DNA of 64,000 bases from Lunularia cruciata (lineage: Eukaryota; Streptophyta; Marchantiopsida; Lunulariales; Lunulariaceae). Location of the stretch: the NCBI GenBank assembly GCA_948567375.1, contig OX419759.1, positions 59,486,593 through 59,550,592 on the forward strand, given 5' to 3'. Of this stretch, positions 34,476 to 46,759 are shown one piece after another. Position 1 is the stretch's first letter, and each line of letters starts with the position of its first letter. A program made the position numbers and the translations under genes. The notes below the pieces were generated by a model. It was given only the letters and a program-made list of their open reading frames with translations. It did no database searches and was not told the origin of the DNA.

Positions 34476-35162
34476 TGTAATATCCATTTGTGCATGTGTG
34501 TGGTATTGTGATATTTAGCTTGGTATTATAAAAACTTGAGAGATATTATTATAGAGATAAAGGATGGTTCTACATTAGTCATGATAAGCTAGAGTTAGTC
34601 ATAGCTAAGATAGAGTGGACCTTACTTTAGAGGAAATGGAAAAGATGAGCACCACTATTTTGGATTCTAGTGTGTTGACTTGGTATTATTCCTAAGTGTT
34701 TGGCTTTGAGGAAAGAGTTGAGAACTCTTGGGCCCGCAAACCATTTTGTTTTGGATTCTTCTATAGTCCAAGGATAGCCCATGCAAAGAAATCCTTGACT
34801 TAGTGATTGGGTCAAGATAAGATCACATGCTAGTGGAATATGCCCATGTGAATGGATATTCCTTTTTACTTTTTGACTTTACTTGATTTTTAGTCTAGTA
34901 ACTTGAGTTACTACGGTAATTAGTAACTTTGTTGTGTAACTTTTTCACAAGTATATAAACAAGAGGTGAGGAGGTATTCATCATCCTTTCATTTGCAACT
35001 ATCTCTCTCTCATTGAGTTCTCTAGAGAGCAATGTCTTGAGTCTTGGAGTGTTGGCCTTGGAGGAGTATGATGGAGTTTGGGTTCCTTGCCTTCTTAGTC
35101 CATGATACACTACCATAACAGCCATCAGAGGTTCATCTTGAGTGAGAGACAGCTGGCTCACA
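34476..35162 (+). repeat. 5' LTR of B-2
   Basis: 687 bp from TGTAATATCC to GGCTCACA, with a TATA box near 34957. The primer site TTTTTGGTTCCGTTGCCGGG follows at 35163. Confidence 0.9.
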
Positions 35163-36009
35163 TTTTTGGTTCCGTTGCCGGGACCTCTCTAGAAGGCAAG
35201 ATAATGTTCCGCATACAATTCTATATTGATAGAAGGAGGCTATGAGAGCTCACTTGGAGAGAACTTTAAGGGAGGAGAGGGCTAAACATATGTTAGAAAA
35301 TTTGGACCCATTTGTATACTTTGTAGTTCATTATGATGTCTTTGAGGTGATTTTGTACATCTTGTACACTTGAGAGGATTTGGAGAGATTGTGTGAGGTG
35401 GATTGTAGATTTTGGAGATTAAGGTGATTTTGGGCAAAATCTCAAGTTTGGGATCTGGACTTGAAATGATATCTTGGGTTATCCCTCAGTCATCACATTT
35501 GAAATTATTATGAGAGCTACTATGCACATTGGGCTAGAATTTTTGAAAGTTGATAGGGTAAATTGCTCCCGCAACTGAATGCTCTCTAGAAAATTGTACA
35601 GAGTCTGAAATGTCTTCAATTTTCAGTGGATTGTGGTGAAACTTTCCAAGAAAATTCAGTGCATTTTATCCTACCTGTTGACACAAAAATTAGACATAGA
35701 TCATTCTTGAGAAGATAGTTATAAGTTTTTAAAGTGAGGGGGGTGGTTTTCAAACCAAATCTGAAATATGTGTGATGAATAGAAAGGTGCTTAGGCCCAA
35801 TGGCTTAGTGAAAAGATCTGAAATTTTGCAGGGAGGGATTTCATGGAGTTGTGATCAAGTGTGAAAAATTTTAGAGGACTATGAGATAATAGTTGTGAGA
35901 TTTTACTAACATTTTGAGGAATGGTCAATTCTGCAGAGTTTAGATTTCATGAATGAGGAGTGTGAGGGCAACAAAAAAATGTTTGAGTGTTTAGACTCAT
36001 CTTGGGAAC

Positions 36010-36482
36010 ATGGAAGATCACCAAGAGTGGAAATTGAGACTATGCAAGGTTTCCCAAGGGTTTGAGGTGATTGTAGGGGTGGATTTGAGGAGAAGAGAGT
36101 TTAGAATAGAATTTGAAGAGAGTGTTGTGAGGACCCAAAAACTATACTACTTGGAGGAAAGAGTGAGTCTAAGTGCTTTCTATGTAGAGAGAAGGGACAT
36201 AAGGCAAGTTCATGTCCAGTGACCTTTGAGAGCAAGAGATTAAGGGAAAGGAGAGGATTACTTGATTTGGGTTTGCATGTTGGACCTTCTTCACCAAGAT
36301 TGGGAGGGAGAAGATCTAAGACCAAGGAGTTGTATGAGGTTTGTGGAGTGGAAGGACTTCCAAAAGGAAATAAGTGTAGTAGAGTAAAAGCACTTTTGGA
36401 GACTTTGGTGAAAGATTTTGGAGAGAGTCTTAGTACAACTACAGAAATACTACCACCTTCATCAACTAGTTCTCAAGATTAG
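36010..36482 (+). pseudogene. Additional ORF between LTR and gag in B-2, zinc-knuckle protein
   Basis: This matches B-1 20064-20565. It keeps a full Cys-X2-Cys-X4-His-X4-Cys knuckle at about 36175-36216 and a second Cys cluster near 36340-36375, ending at 36480. A one-base loss near 36143 shifts the frame ahead of the knuckle. The intended product is about 150-160 residues. Because gag has its own knuckle, this is a separate small nucleic-acid-binding candidate. Confidence 0.55.
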
Positions 36483-36721
36483 TGATGGAAATAATCTTTC
36501 CAAATTATGGATAAACTATCCATGGGAGTTTTGATTAATATGCATTCTAGGATTTGATGTTGCTATAGAAATCTTGGAGCAACCTTACCTTTTGTGTTCC
36601 CTAGGGTGGATTATTCTCACATGGTGTTAGTCATGTACATACTCTATTAGTTATAGAGTGAGAGAAAGAAAAGAGAAAAAAAGAAGAAATTGAGAGAAAA
36701 GAAAGATATTGAAGGGTTAAG

Positions 36722-38460
36722 ATGGGGAAACTTCCGGTTTTCTTTGGCAAGGATGGAGAAGGTGTGGACATCTTTTTAAGAGACTTCAAGAGAGCTTGCA
36801 TAGAAAACAATGAGAGGAGGAAGAATGAGTGGACCTCATTATTACCAGATTTCTTTAGCACTTACATGGTATGAGTCAGAATACCAAAAGAGAGAAAGAG
36901 AGATGGAGAAAAAGAGTCTTGGGAGAGTTTGCCTTCAGAACTCATTGAGAAGTTTCTTCAAGATGAGAGTTTGAGAGATTGATGAGTGAGGTTACCTTTC
37001 TCAAACAAGGAAATGGAGAGAAAGTGAGAATCTATGTGGAAAGAGTGGAAGAGTTAGAGTCCAAATTTTGCATAGTGTTGAAGAAGGGTGGGGATGATGT
37101 GGAGACTACTATGATTGGCATAGGGGCCACGTTCACCAAGAATTTTGTGGGAGGGTTGAGACCACAAATTAGAAGCAAGGTGAGATATGAGAAACCTTTT
37201 TCCAAGGTTGAATCTATCAAGATTGCAATTCATATGAGGATAGTTTGGAAGGAGATGAGAGTGATTTGGTGGTGAAGGAGGTTGTGCATCCTCCTCAAGG
37301 TTACAAGTATAGTGGAACTTCTGATAATTTGATGGCAAGGGTTGTATCACAAGTAGTAGTTTCTCTAGTTCTTGCACCTCCACCAAAAGATCCACTTCAA
37401 ACCATCACAGAACAACTTGCAGATCTCAAGATCAATGTGGTGCAACTATGGGAGAAGAGAGAGGTGGATCAGAATATGGGGAGAGGGCCTAGGAGTTATA
37501 GAAACTATCTTTATAGAGGAGACCAACCAGCCAACAATTTCAATGTGAGAAATTATTTTGGTTGTGGAGGAAGAGGCCATATCCAAAGGAATCCACTTAC
37601 CATGGAGGAAGGGGTTATGAAAGAGCCAATAAAGGGGAAGAGAGAGGAAGTGAAACCCAAGTGGCTCCTAATCCAAACAAAAGTAAGGGGATAGAATCCA
37701 TAGATGTGGTTGAGAGCAAGTATGAGAAAGGAGAGTGCTCAAACTCCAAGGGTCTTAATTTGGAGCTTTTGGCACAAGAGAAGAAGAGAGCTCATTTTGT
37801 AGAGGAAGTTCACTCTTCTCAAGGATTTACTCCAAGCAAGGATTCTCCTATGTCTACTAGGAGCACTTGCACCTCAACATCATCAACAACAAAGACTCCA
37901 AGGAAGAAGTTGGGGATGGAGGACTTCTTGATTTCAAAGCAACAATGGAACTACAATGTGTTGGAGGATGTTGGTAGTTACAAGGCTAATATCATAGCAG
38001 GCCAATTGATTGCTTTGAATCCTACTTTGAGAAAGGAGCTTAGATGTGGTTTGAGTTCTACAAGGAGCAAGAGGAAGAAGAAGGCAAAAGCTCCAATATC
38101 AATGGGGGTGGTGGATGCCAAGCCAACACCATGGGAGGCTTGTGAATATGCCTCCAAGATTGATGTGAGAGTGAATGGTCACAACATTAAGGATGCACTT
38201 GTTGATGGAGGATCAGTAGTGAATGCCATTTCAGAAAAGTTGATGAAGAAGTTGGATATGATACCCTCAAGACCTTTAATATTTGTGGTGAGCATGGCAA
38301 ACAAGCAACAAGTTTGACCAGTAGGAGTGGTGGATAAGGTGATAGTTTTAGTTATGGGAGTTCAAAATCTCATGACTTTCCAAGTCTTGAAGGATTCAAG
38401 CTATGACTTACTTCTTGGGAGGCCATGGTTGAGAGCAACACACATAATTGATAGATGGCA
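36722..38460 (+). pseudogene. gag: gag and protease of B-2
   Basis: It starts at the same Met-Gly-Lys-Leu as B-1. Several indels break it. The zinc knuckle is destroyed: the first Cys is Tyr (37550s) and a 10-base loss near 37592 removes the last Cys and shifts the frame. The protease keeps Val-Asp-Gly-Gly-Ser near 38206 and Leu-Leu-Gly-Arg-Pro-Trp-Leu near 38412. Confidence 0.8.
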
Positions 38461-40919
38461 CAAAGGGTACTTGAGAATTGGGCCATCAAACCATAGAGTC
38501 ATAGTTCTTGTGACTAACACCACCAACACTTCACATTCAGACACACCATCTTCTGATCATTGGGAATCTGATTTTGAAGAAGGAGCTTCAGGTGTGGACA
38601 CAAGCATAGAGGAGGAAACTTCCACGGAGGAGGATGAATCTGAATCCAATTCAAATGTGTATCCCTTGTGTGCTATGGATTTTTCACCTAAGCCAAAGGT
38701 TTTGAAGGACCCAGATAAATCACCATTGACACTTGAGGAGGTAGAGAGAAGGTTAGCTACCCTCAAGTATGGCCCAAATGTTACCAAGGAGGAGAAGGTG
38801 AGATTTGAGGAGATTTTCCACAAGTTCATCCATGTGTTTGCTTTCAGTTACAAGGATTTGAAGGAAGTCACCTTGGAGGAGTATAAGATAGAGGTTGAGT
38901 CACATGCAAGACCAATCCACCAAAAGCAAAGTCGCATTAGCCCACCAATATCTTTGGTTGTGAAGGAAGAGATTGATAAGCTCAAGGAGGCCGCATTTAT
39001 CTTTGAGATGGAGAATTCAGAATGGGAGTCTCCAATTGTCATTGTGAAGAAAAAAATGGTTAACTTTGGGTATATGTGGATTACAAGAATCTCAATGCTG
39101 TTACCAAGAAGGACTACTACCCATTGCCATTCATTGATCAGATCTTGGAGGAGGTTGCAAGTCATGAGAGGTATAGTTTTGGAGATGGTTATAATGGATA
39201 TAACCAAATCAAGATTGCACTAGAGCATCAACAAGTCACCACATTCACCACACCTTGGGGAACTTACGCTTTCAAGGTCATGCCTTTTGGGTTTGCAATG
39301 CTCTAGCCATATTCCAATGGTACATGAACAAGGTATTTGAACCTTTCATTGGGAAATTTGTGAGAGACTTCATTGCTGATTTTTGTGTCTATGGGAGCAA
39401 GGAGGAGCACTTTGAGCACCTAATCAAGGTCTTGCAACGCTTGGATGAGGCAAATGCATCACTCAACCTAGAGAAGTGCATTTTTGGATGTGAAGAAGGT
39501 CTAGTGTAGGGGAGCAAGGAGAAGCACTTTGAGCACCTAATCAAGGTCTTGCAACGCTTGGATGAGGCAAATGCATCACTCAACCTAGAGAAGTGCATTT
39601 TTGGATGTGAAGAAGGTCTAGTGTAGGGGCACATCATCTCCAAGGATGGAATAGCAGTTGATCTTGAGAAGGTGAGGAAAATCTCAGACCTTCCATTCCC
39701 TTCAAGCTTGATAAAGTTCTGCCAATTCTTAGGGATGGTTGGATACTATAGGTGGTTCATCTTTTCATTTTCTAACAAGACTTATGCATTGATCATCTAC
39801 ATGAAGAAGTGTGTAGATTACATGGTAATTTTGGAGGACAAGGAAGCTCTCAAAGCTTTTGAGGAGCTCAAGCAATCCCTTGTTATAGCTCCAATTCTTT
39901 CTAAACCTGATTGGAGTAAGCCTTTCATCCTCTACACTAATGCTTCCAATGTTGCTATAGGATGCACTCTTAGTCAATTAGACCAAGATGGGCATGATCA
40001 TCCAATAGCTTATGCTAGTAGGCAAACGGTTTAAGCAGAAAAGAACTACTCTATCACGGAGAGGGAAGGGTTGGCAGTGATCTTTGGTCTCAAGACGTTT
40101 AGATATTACTTAATTGGAGGGAAAACCACCATTGTCACGGATCACAAGGCCTTGAAGTACATCTTCAACAAGCCTTATGTTGAAGGGAGATTAGCAAGGT
40201 GGATGATACTCTTGTCTGAGTATGACTACACCATTGAGGATAGGCCAAGAAAGAAACATGCAAATACTGATTTGTTATCTAGAGCCTATGATCATGATGG
40301 AGATGAGCCAATGGATGATTCCTTCCCAAATGACGAGCTCATGACAATCTGAGTCACTCAAGAGGTTCCAATGGAGTACAAGGAGATTGTGGATTTTGTG
40401 ACAAGAGGTAACTATCCAAAAGGGATGCATGCTAGGGAGAAGAAGGCCCTTACAGTAAGATCTAGACCTTACACAATGGTGGAGGATATTCTTTTTCACC
40501 AATGAGCAGATTGTCTACTTCAAAGAGCAGTGGGTAAGGAAGAGTCAATCCTACTTATAAAGGAGTTTCATGAAGGTTTAGTGTGTGGAAGACACTTTGT
40601 AGGAAAAGTGACTGCTTGTAAGATTCTAGATGCAGGTTACCATTGGAGAGGGATTTTCAAGGATTGTCTTGATTATTGCAAAACTTGTCATGTTTGTCAA
40701 GCTTTTGCTAGAAAGTCTACATCCACTCCACCACTTAGATCATTTCCATTGCTAGGACCTTTTGAGAAGTGGGGAATAGATTTTGTAGATCGTCTCATTA
40801 GAACCTCAAGGAACAATCGGTATATTGTGGTAGTTACTGATTACCTTACCAAGTGGGTTGAGGCTAGACTATTGAAGGACAAGAATGAAGAAGAAGTTGG
40901 TAGATTTCTTTATAAATGC
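38461..40919 (+). pseudogene. pol: pol of B-2: RT, RNase H, first half of integrase
   Basis: The RT active site is Phe-Ile-Ala-Asp near 39373, a lost catalytic Asp. A 117-bp in-frame tandem duplication lies at 39393-39626. RNase H reads Tyr-Thr-Asn-Ala-Ser near 39940, and a TGA sits at about 40350 between RNase H and integrase, both as in B-1. The integrase zinc-binding region (Cys-Lys-Thr-Cys-His-Val-Cys) is intact near 40680. The gene ends at the C-4 insertion. Confidence 0.85.
39393..39626 (+). repeat. 117-bp in-frame tandem duplication inside B-2 RT
   Basis: The segment starting gggagcaaggaggagcac at 39393 is repeated from 39510, exactly 117 bp (39 codons) later. The two units differ at very few positions. 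B-1 and B-3 have one unit. It adds 39 residues just after the RT active site. Confidence 0.9.
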
Positions 40920-42444
40920 TGTGACAACCCGACAAATATCACTTTTGCGGTAATCGGATAAGTAAAGTTTGTTCCCACAAAGATACGAGTCAGAATTGGT
41001 CAAATACGAAGCAAAGTAACAATTGTAGTTCTTCTTGAGTTCTTCTTTAGTCTCTCAGGTAGAAACCACACCCAAAAGAGAGTAACAAGCATTGACTCGC
41101 AGTCTTGTCACAAATTAACACTCCATAATCACAACTCCATCAATTATTTCCAAACAATCTTGATTGTGATGATTCAGGCTCTCCCGAAAACGGCACTTCA
41201 CTACAAAACGACTTCGCCTCAGAATTGTGTTCCACCTCTCCACTGAAGGCACAACTTCCTCGATCAAAATTGCTTCACATCAACTTCGCACTACACTCAC
41301 AAATGAAAAATACTACCAACACTACAATTCCTCTCAGATCTGTCAAGGCATTGCTTTGATTGCACTTCACTCAAGATCAAACACACAGAATGAAGATCAA
41401 GGTTGTGGAATCCAACATCCAACAAACACTCTGACTTGCACTTGGAATTTCTCCAAACACTCACAAACACAATTGCAAAGTTGATACTTGGAATCAAGCT
41501 CAAGCGACGAGCACTGCTTCACAGCACTTTGCTTTATCTATTCTCAAAAATTATGAGCACTGAACAACATTTGACTGCGAATGCCACTCTTAAGTAGTGA
41601 AGCAATCGACAGTTATCTTCCTAATGTACCTCCTCCTAACAACTCTACAAACCTGTAGATCTCATATGACAATGCAACCTTTCATATTTGTCTCTTCAAA
41701 TCTCAAATCGGTTTCTACTCCGATCCGATGTCTACTTCTTCCTCGACTTTCAAACCCGAACCCGAAGTAACTTTACTTCCTAATATTTTGTCTTTGGGTT
41801 TCACAACTTCCAATTCCTCCACTAATTCTAACACTCTCCTTCCTGATCTGCAATTCCTATCATAATTAAGCCTTCTAAATCTCTATCTCTCGACCCACTC
41901 TTCTCTTAGGTGTCAAATGTCAAATCTGAAGACACTTGCACTCTTATTTCTTCTACTTCGGGTTTAACTACTATCAATTCCTTTACTAATTCTACTGTGT
42001 CATTGTCAAGAATTGTAATTGAAAGCATGGATACACTATCTACACCTTCAATTTGTAACCCACTTTCCCCTAATCACTCATGTTACTAACCCGAAGACAC
42101 TTACTATTTGATCTTGCACTTTGGGTTTATTCACTACTGCTACTTCTCCTTCAATTCATGTTCCATCTTCAATTAGAACTGAAATTGAAGTCATGGGTAT
42201 TCTAACTATCTACTTTCTCTTCTCTAACTTCCTCTGATCCCTCTGGAAAAACTCCCAAAGTCACCTTCACTGCACTCTAAGGTCTGGTTACCTTGGATTT
42301 AGTCATCTTAAAGCAAAGTCTTTAGACCCGAAGTCATGTAAACCCGAAGTACGAAGTCCGAAGTCACATTGACCTGAAGACACTTTGACTCGAAGTACAT
42401 CTACTCCAGAAACTTCAAATGCTTGTAACTTCTTTTACGGACCT
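40920..42444 (-). mobile_element. Family C unit C-4, truncated
   Basis: It begins TGTGACAACCCG directly after B-2 integrase sequence and matches C-2 and C-3 through the terminal non-coding part and the start of the coiled-coil ORF (minus strand, from about 41700). It breaks off at 42444 where A-2 begins, and its other half is not found. A short run of ccgaagt-type repeats lies at 42324-42397. Confidence 0.78.
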
Positions 42445-42894
42445 TGTCAAGCCATTTGTAGTTCCGCATCTAGTTGCTCGGACACTGGAGTTCCAGTGAT
42501 AGTAGTTAGAGTTATTTCAGTAGTATCTCAGAGACTACTTTCCGACGGTCAGATTTGGTGTTCGGGGTACTGACTTCACGGTGGGGCCCACCGTCACTTT
42601 GCACCGTTTGCACCGTCGAGTGTGCCGTCAGCGGGACCGTTAGGGTTTCAGGGCTAGCTCGAGTCCAGGGGGTATAGTTTTGAAGTGAGCTCTAGAGAAC
42701 TCACTTCTCTGATGTTGAGCCTTCGAGTTCTTGGCTATGGTGGACAGAGGCCGGCGAGCGTCACCTGGATTCTCTATGCTTGAGTGGGTGTGGCTTGACT
42801 ATAATCAATGCCCAATTGTTGGCAGTTTATAGAGTGACAGATCAAGTACTGATTTGAGTTGAGTTGAGTTGAGAATGTTAAGCAATCTGATTAC
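42445..42894 (+). repeat. A segment, 5' copy (element A-2)
   Basis: It starts TGTCAAGCC and matches 51840-52295 with a few percent difference by eye. After ...caatctgatt it continues into the leader (acatcagagaag), while the 3' copy continues into the B segment. Confidence 0.88.
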
Positions 42895-42903
42895 ATCAGA
42901 GAA
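42890..42903 (+). promoter_or_regulatory. Weak candidate primer-binding site of A-2
   Basis: The sequence attacatcagagaa resembles the initiator-Met tRNA site TGGTATCAGAGC in ATCAGAG only. The TGG that should pair with the tRNA CCA end is missing in both A-1 and A-2. Priming may therefore differ from the usual mode. Confidence 0.3.
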
Positions 42904-44173
42904 GTGAAGTCAGGGGGAAATCGGGTGCAGGAACGTTGAGTGTTGGTGGTATCTCCAAGCTTGGTGGATCGTGGTAGCTCGATTCAGGTTTTGTGTTTCC
43001 CTAGTGTGCAGAAGCTCGTGTAGTTGATGCAAATTTGGCAGTTAGGCGGACGGTGTGCGGAAGCGCTGGCCAAATTTTGAGCAAAGAAGGAGCAATTTTC
43101 AAGCAGTGTTGTGATTTTGAGCTCAGGAGGTGAAGGTAGGACCAATTTGCTGCGAGTTGGGCTCAGAAAGTGAAATTGAAGGTGGAGTTGGAAAGCTCTT
43201 CTCATGAAATTGTGATTTGGAAAAACTCGTTTTGTCAATTTGGCTTGAGTGGAAAGTTAGCGGGGGATTTGGCAGACATCCATCTTTAGGGTTTACGTCA
43301 GTTTTACATTAGATTTTGGGCCAGAATTGGAGGAGTTTCGCTGTTTCGCCAGATTTGGAGAAGTTTTGCAGATTTGGAGAAGTTTCGCTAGTTTGGAGGA
43401 GTTTTGCAGATTTGGAGAAGTTTCGCCAATTTTGGAGGAGGTTCGAAGTGGCAACAAGAAAGGCCTCATTTGGCTGAATTTCGGCGTTTCGAGGCTTCGA
43501 GGCATAGGGCTGTGGGCTATGAGAGGCTACAAAGGCCTAGAAGGGCCAAAAGGGCCAACAAGCCAGCTTGCTGGCATGAGGCTAGCTAGTTTAGTGTAGA
43601 TCTTGGTCATTGGTTGGCAAAATCTGCCTTTCTTGCTAGATTGTGCGCAATAGGGTTTGACCCCTAGATCTCTTGTTCCTAGATTGGTGCCCTAGCCAAC
43701 TGGTCCACCCTCACTTGTTGTCATAGTGACTGTGCCACTGTTATCTATACACATGTAGCTTTGGCTAGGAGAGGCAGTTTGATCCCATTCTTGGTGATCC
43801 TGGTAGCTTAGGACTTAGATACAAACTACTCTTATGTCAAATGCCAAATGGTGGCAGAGTGAGTCCCGTGTTGTGTTATGAGATGGAGGGTTTTCGTTTA
43901 GATTTCTTGTGATTGGATCCCCTCCATTCTCTGCTTCCTGTTTGTGCACCACGTTTGTGTGAGGTGCCCTGACTTTTGAGCGTTGGTGCTCTAGTGTGCT
44001 CTCGGTGGTGAGGCTGGAGTGATGACCAGTCAGACTACCTTTGTTTCTCTCCGGTGAGGCAGGAAGTGATGACCTGCAGACCGTGAGAGTGCGTGTTATG
44101 ATGGCAGGTTACAGGTTGCCCTCTCCCCTAGTGTAGTTATCTCAGTAGAGTTACATTAGTGGGAGGTGTTTAG
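42895..44173 (+). other. Untranslated leader of A-2 with minisatellite
   Basis: About 1.28 kb without a conserved frame. At 43327-43445 a unit of roughly 20 bp (core agatttggagaagttt) is repeated five to six times with variation. A-1 has a related array with a different unit length at 3479-3566. Confidence 0.6.
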
Positions 44174-46400
44174 TTGGTGTTGGCACGTGGCGGTGTTGGC
44201 ACTTGGTGGGGTACTTGCGGTTGCGACTTGCGGTTGCAGTTGGTGGTTCGGGTTTGCTGTTGCAGTTACGTGGTCACGACGGAGTTCTTTGGAGATTCCA
44301 GAGGAGTTAGCCCTGCAGTACGCAGTGGGTTTACTCGGAGTGGTGCTCGGTATCAGCCTGTATCTCAGGTCCTAGTGAGGGAGGAGATTGACTCTGAGTT
44401 GGAGTTCGACACAGGAGCTGATTTAGTTGAGAGTGCACTTGGTGTGTCCGCACCATTGTTGTGGGACATGGACAAGATTTATGGGGCCTCCAAAGGCCCT
44501 AGGCGTTACTCTGGTACAGTGGGTACCATTGAGTTGGATGACTTCATCTAGGAGTTTGATAGTTGGTGTGATCTGCAGCAGATGCGGAACCCGACTTTGT
44601 TCACACCTTTCATGGCATGGAAGGGGTTGTTTCAGCACTTGGAGGGTCCGCCGATGGATGACTACCATGAGTTCAAGAGAGCTCATTTGGAGGAGATTGA
44701 GTTATGGAGACAATATTGGTCTCCACACTATGTCTCCATCACTTTAGGCTCGGTGGCCAGGAGTAGATCGGCTGTACCCACGAGTTCTAGCTCGAGTAGT
44801 GTTGGTGGAGCTAGTGTAGGTGCACTAGCTGGAGATAGTGCTACTATGAGTGGAGGTACCGCTGCAGGAGGTGGTGTGGTATCGGGGTTTAACCCCATGG
44901 TGGAGTTCTTCCTATGTTTGAGGCAAAACTACCAGGGAGTGCGGACTGACAAGCTGAGGAGCTTGCAGGAGTTCTAGCGGAAGGCTGGAGAGAGCCTATG
45001 CGAGGCATATACTTGCATGAGGCGGCTGATCAGTTTCACTCAGGGAGTTACTGAGGCCCAGGCAGTCTAGTTTTGGTATGGGATACTGGACAGGGAGTTG
45101 CGACGTAGAGTTCGTGATGCTACGTTGTTGCAGGCTACTTCGCCCAGTTTGGCAGTAGTCTTTGGTTTGGCTGAGCGTATTGAGCTCAACATGGTGGAGG
45201 AGAGAGTGGTGACAGTTGGATTTGGTAGAGAGACCTCATCCACGGTTGTGACTTCTTCTAGAGTGCAGCAGAGTGCACCACGCCCAGTTGGTTTTCGAGG
45301 ACAGGGTGGACAGCCCAAATCCTATGGAGCGAGTGGAGGGCCTAGTGGAGTTAGACCCTTACCCTCATTTTCGGGTCAGCAGCAGCCAGTGAGTGGTGGT
45401 GTTGCTTGTTGGACTTGTGGTGGACCTCACCATAGGAGAGAGTGTACTCAGGGCAGCGGACCTGATACCTCTGGTGCATCGCAGCCAACACAGAGGCAGT
45501 GTGAGCATTGCTACAGATTTGGTCACACTAGTGACCGGTGTTTTGACCTACACCCGGAGTTACGGAGTGGTAGGGCTGCTATGGCAGGTAGTAGAGGAGC
45601 TCCAGTTCATGGAGGATGAGGTGGTAGAGGTGGTGGTAGAGGATCTACACCTAGTAGGGGTGCAGTACCTGCCCTTACTTCTGACACAGCTATGGCTACT
45701 CGGATTGAGCAGTTGGAGTAGAGATTGGCTAGTATGGCTATTGCTCAGAGGAGATCAGATTTGGGTGCTGAGGCTTCCACCTCATATGCTGGTGATAGAG
45801 ATGCTTTGGACTTCATGTGCGGAGCAGCACAGGTGGATGCATCTGCAGCAGTGACTAGGAGTGCAGTACGTGCTCCAGAGCCTAGAGGAGCATCAGTGGA
45901 GTTGGACCTACAGAGAGGAGAGGTTGGGAGACAGGTCAGACTTCCCCAGTCTTTCACGCTATCTGAGGCATTGCAGATGACATCCATGGTTCCTAGACGT
46001 CCCAGTGTAGGTGTGGTAGGTGGTGATGGAGTACATGATGGACTACCTGCTAGTCAGCCACCTGCTACTACACAGACTGAGTCTAGCATGATGTTGGGGG
46101 CGGCTCAGCTGATTATGCGGCATCCTTTATTTTCAGCCAGTGACATGTTTACATTAGGAGTTGACCCAGCCCCAGTGTTCCGGTTGGCTGCCATGTTGTG
46201 TGAGAGTAGGGATGGTGTAGTTCCTACTACTAGAGCAGAGGTGGTTGATTGTGGAGCTGACTTGGTTGAGGAGCATGGGATCCGTTCAGCGACCAGTGGT
46301 TTATGGTAGGCAGCAGCGGCTAGACTGGAGGAGTTGCCAGCTAGACCGGCCTTTGAGAGAGCGCGGTTTATACCTGGTGTTGTCCTATTGGATAACCAAA
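44174..46400 (+). pseudogene. gag: gag of element A-2 with two zinc knuckles
   Basis: An ATG at 44174 is the first in the frame that continues through Gag; the true start is uncertain. Two knuckles are present: Cys-Trp-Thr-Cys...His...Cys at 45407-45445 and a canonical Cys-X2-Cys-X4-His-X4-Cys at 45500-45541. Ser/Gly-rich linkers flank them. In-frame stops lie near 44552, 44975, 45068, 45618, 45718 and 46308; where A-1 is readable it often has CAG or CAA at the matching codon. Gag would assemble the particle and hold the RNA. Confidence 0.8.
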
Positions 46401-46759
46401 GGGGGATCTTTCGTTTGGTGGGACCTTCAGGGAAGGTCTATACACCACAGAGAGTCTTGTTAGACTCTGGTGTGCAGCCCTTTATGTTGGGGAAGGCTGC
46501 AGTTGTTGGTCTGGAGTTACGGAAGACCGATGTGGAGAGGTGTCCATTTCAGATCCAGACATCTCTTGGTGGTGGTTTGACATAGTACATCACACGTGGA
46601 GAGCTCGTTGTCCAGGTTCAGCCTGGTCATCCGACTGATAGCTCGGTGGTGAGAGCTCAGGCTATTGCGACAATAGCTGAGTCATACGATGTGCTAATTG
46701 GGGGAGCAGTTTTATACCCTATGGGTTTCAGCATTGACTATTGGGAGGAGACAATCTCT
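46401..46759 (+). pseudogene. Aspartic protease of element A-2
   Basis: Leu-Leu-Asp-Ser-Gly-Val with catalytic Asp-Ser-Gly at 46463-46471, in the same frame as gag. The second hydrophobic strand (Asp-Val-Leu-Ile-Gly-Gly) is near 46690. A TAG near 46585 interrupts it. One Asp-Ser-Gly per chain is normal for a homodimeric retroviral-type protease. Confidence 0.78.

Larger units (their letters stand above)
34476..40919 (+). mobile_element. Ty3/gypsy element B-2, 3'-truncated
   Basis: The 5' LTR is 34476-35162, followed by primer site, additional ORF, gag, protease, RT, RNase H and the first half of integrase. It is inserted in B-3, whose sequence stops at 34475. At 40919 it is broken by C-4 after aatgc. 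The rest of integrase and the 3' LTR are absent from the window. Confidence 0.88.

Noticed and set aside
39389-39643. 84-codon minus-strand frame made of two repeats
   Set aside because: It is only the antisense reading of the 117-bp duplication in B-2 RT.
43319-43445. Leader array as a CRISPR-like repeat
   Set aside because: The units are contiguous and imperfect with no spacers, inside a plant retroelement. It is a minisatellite.
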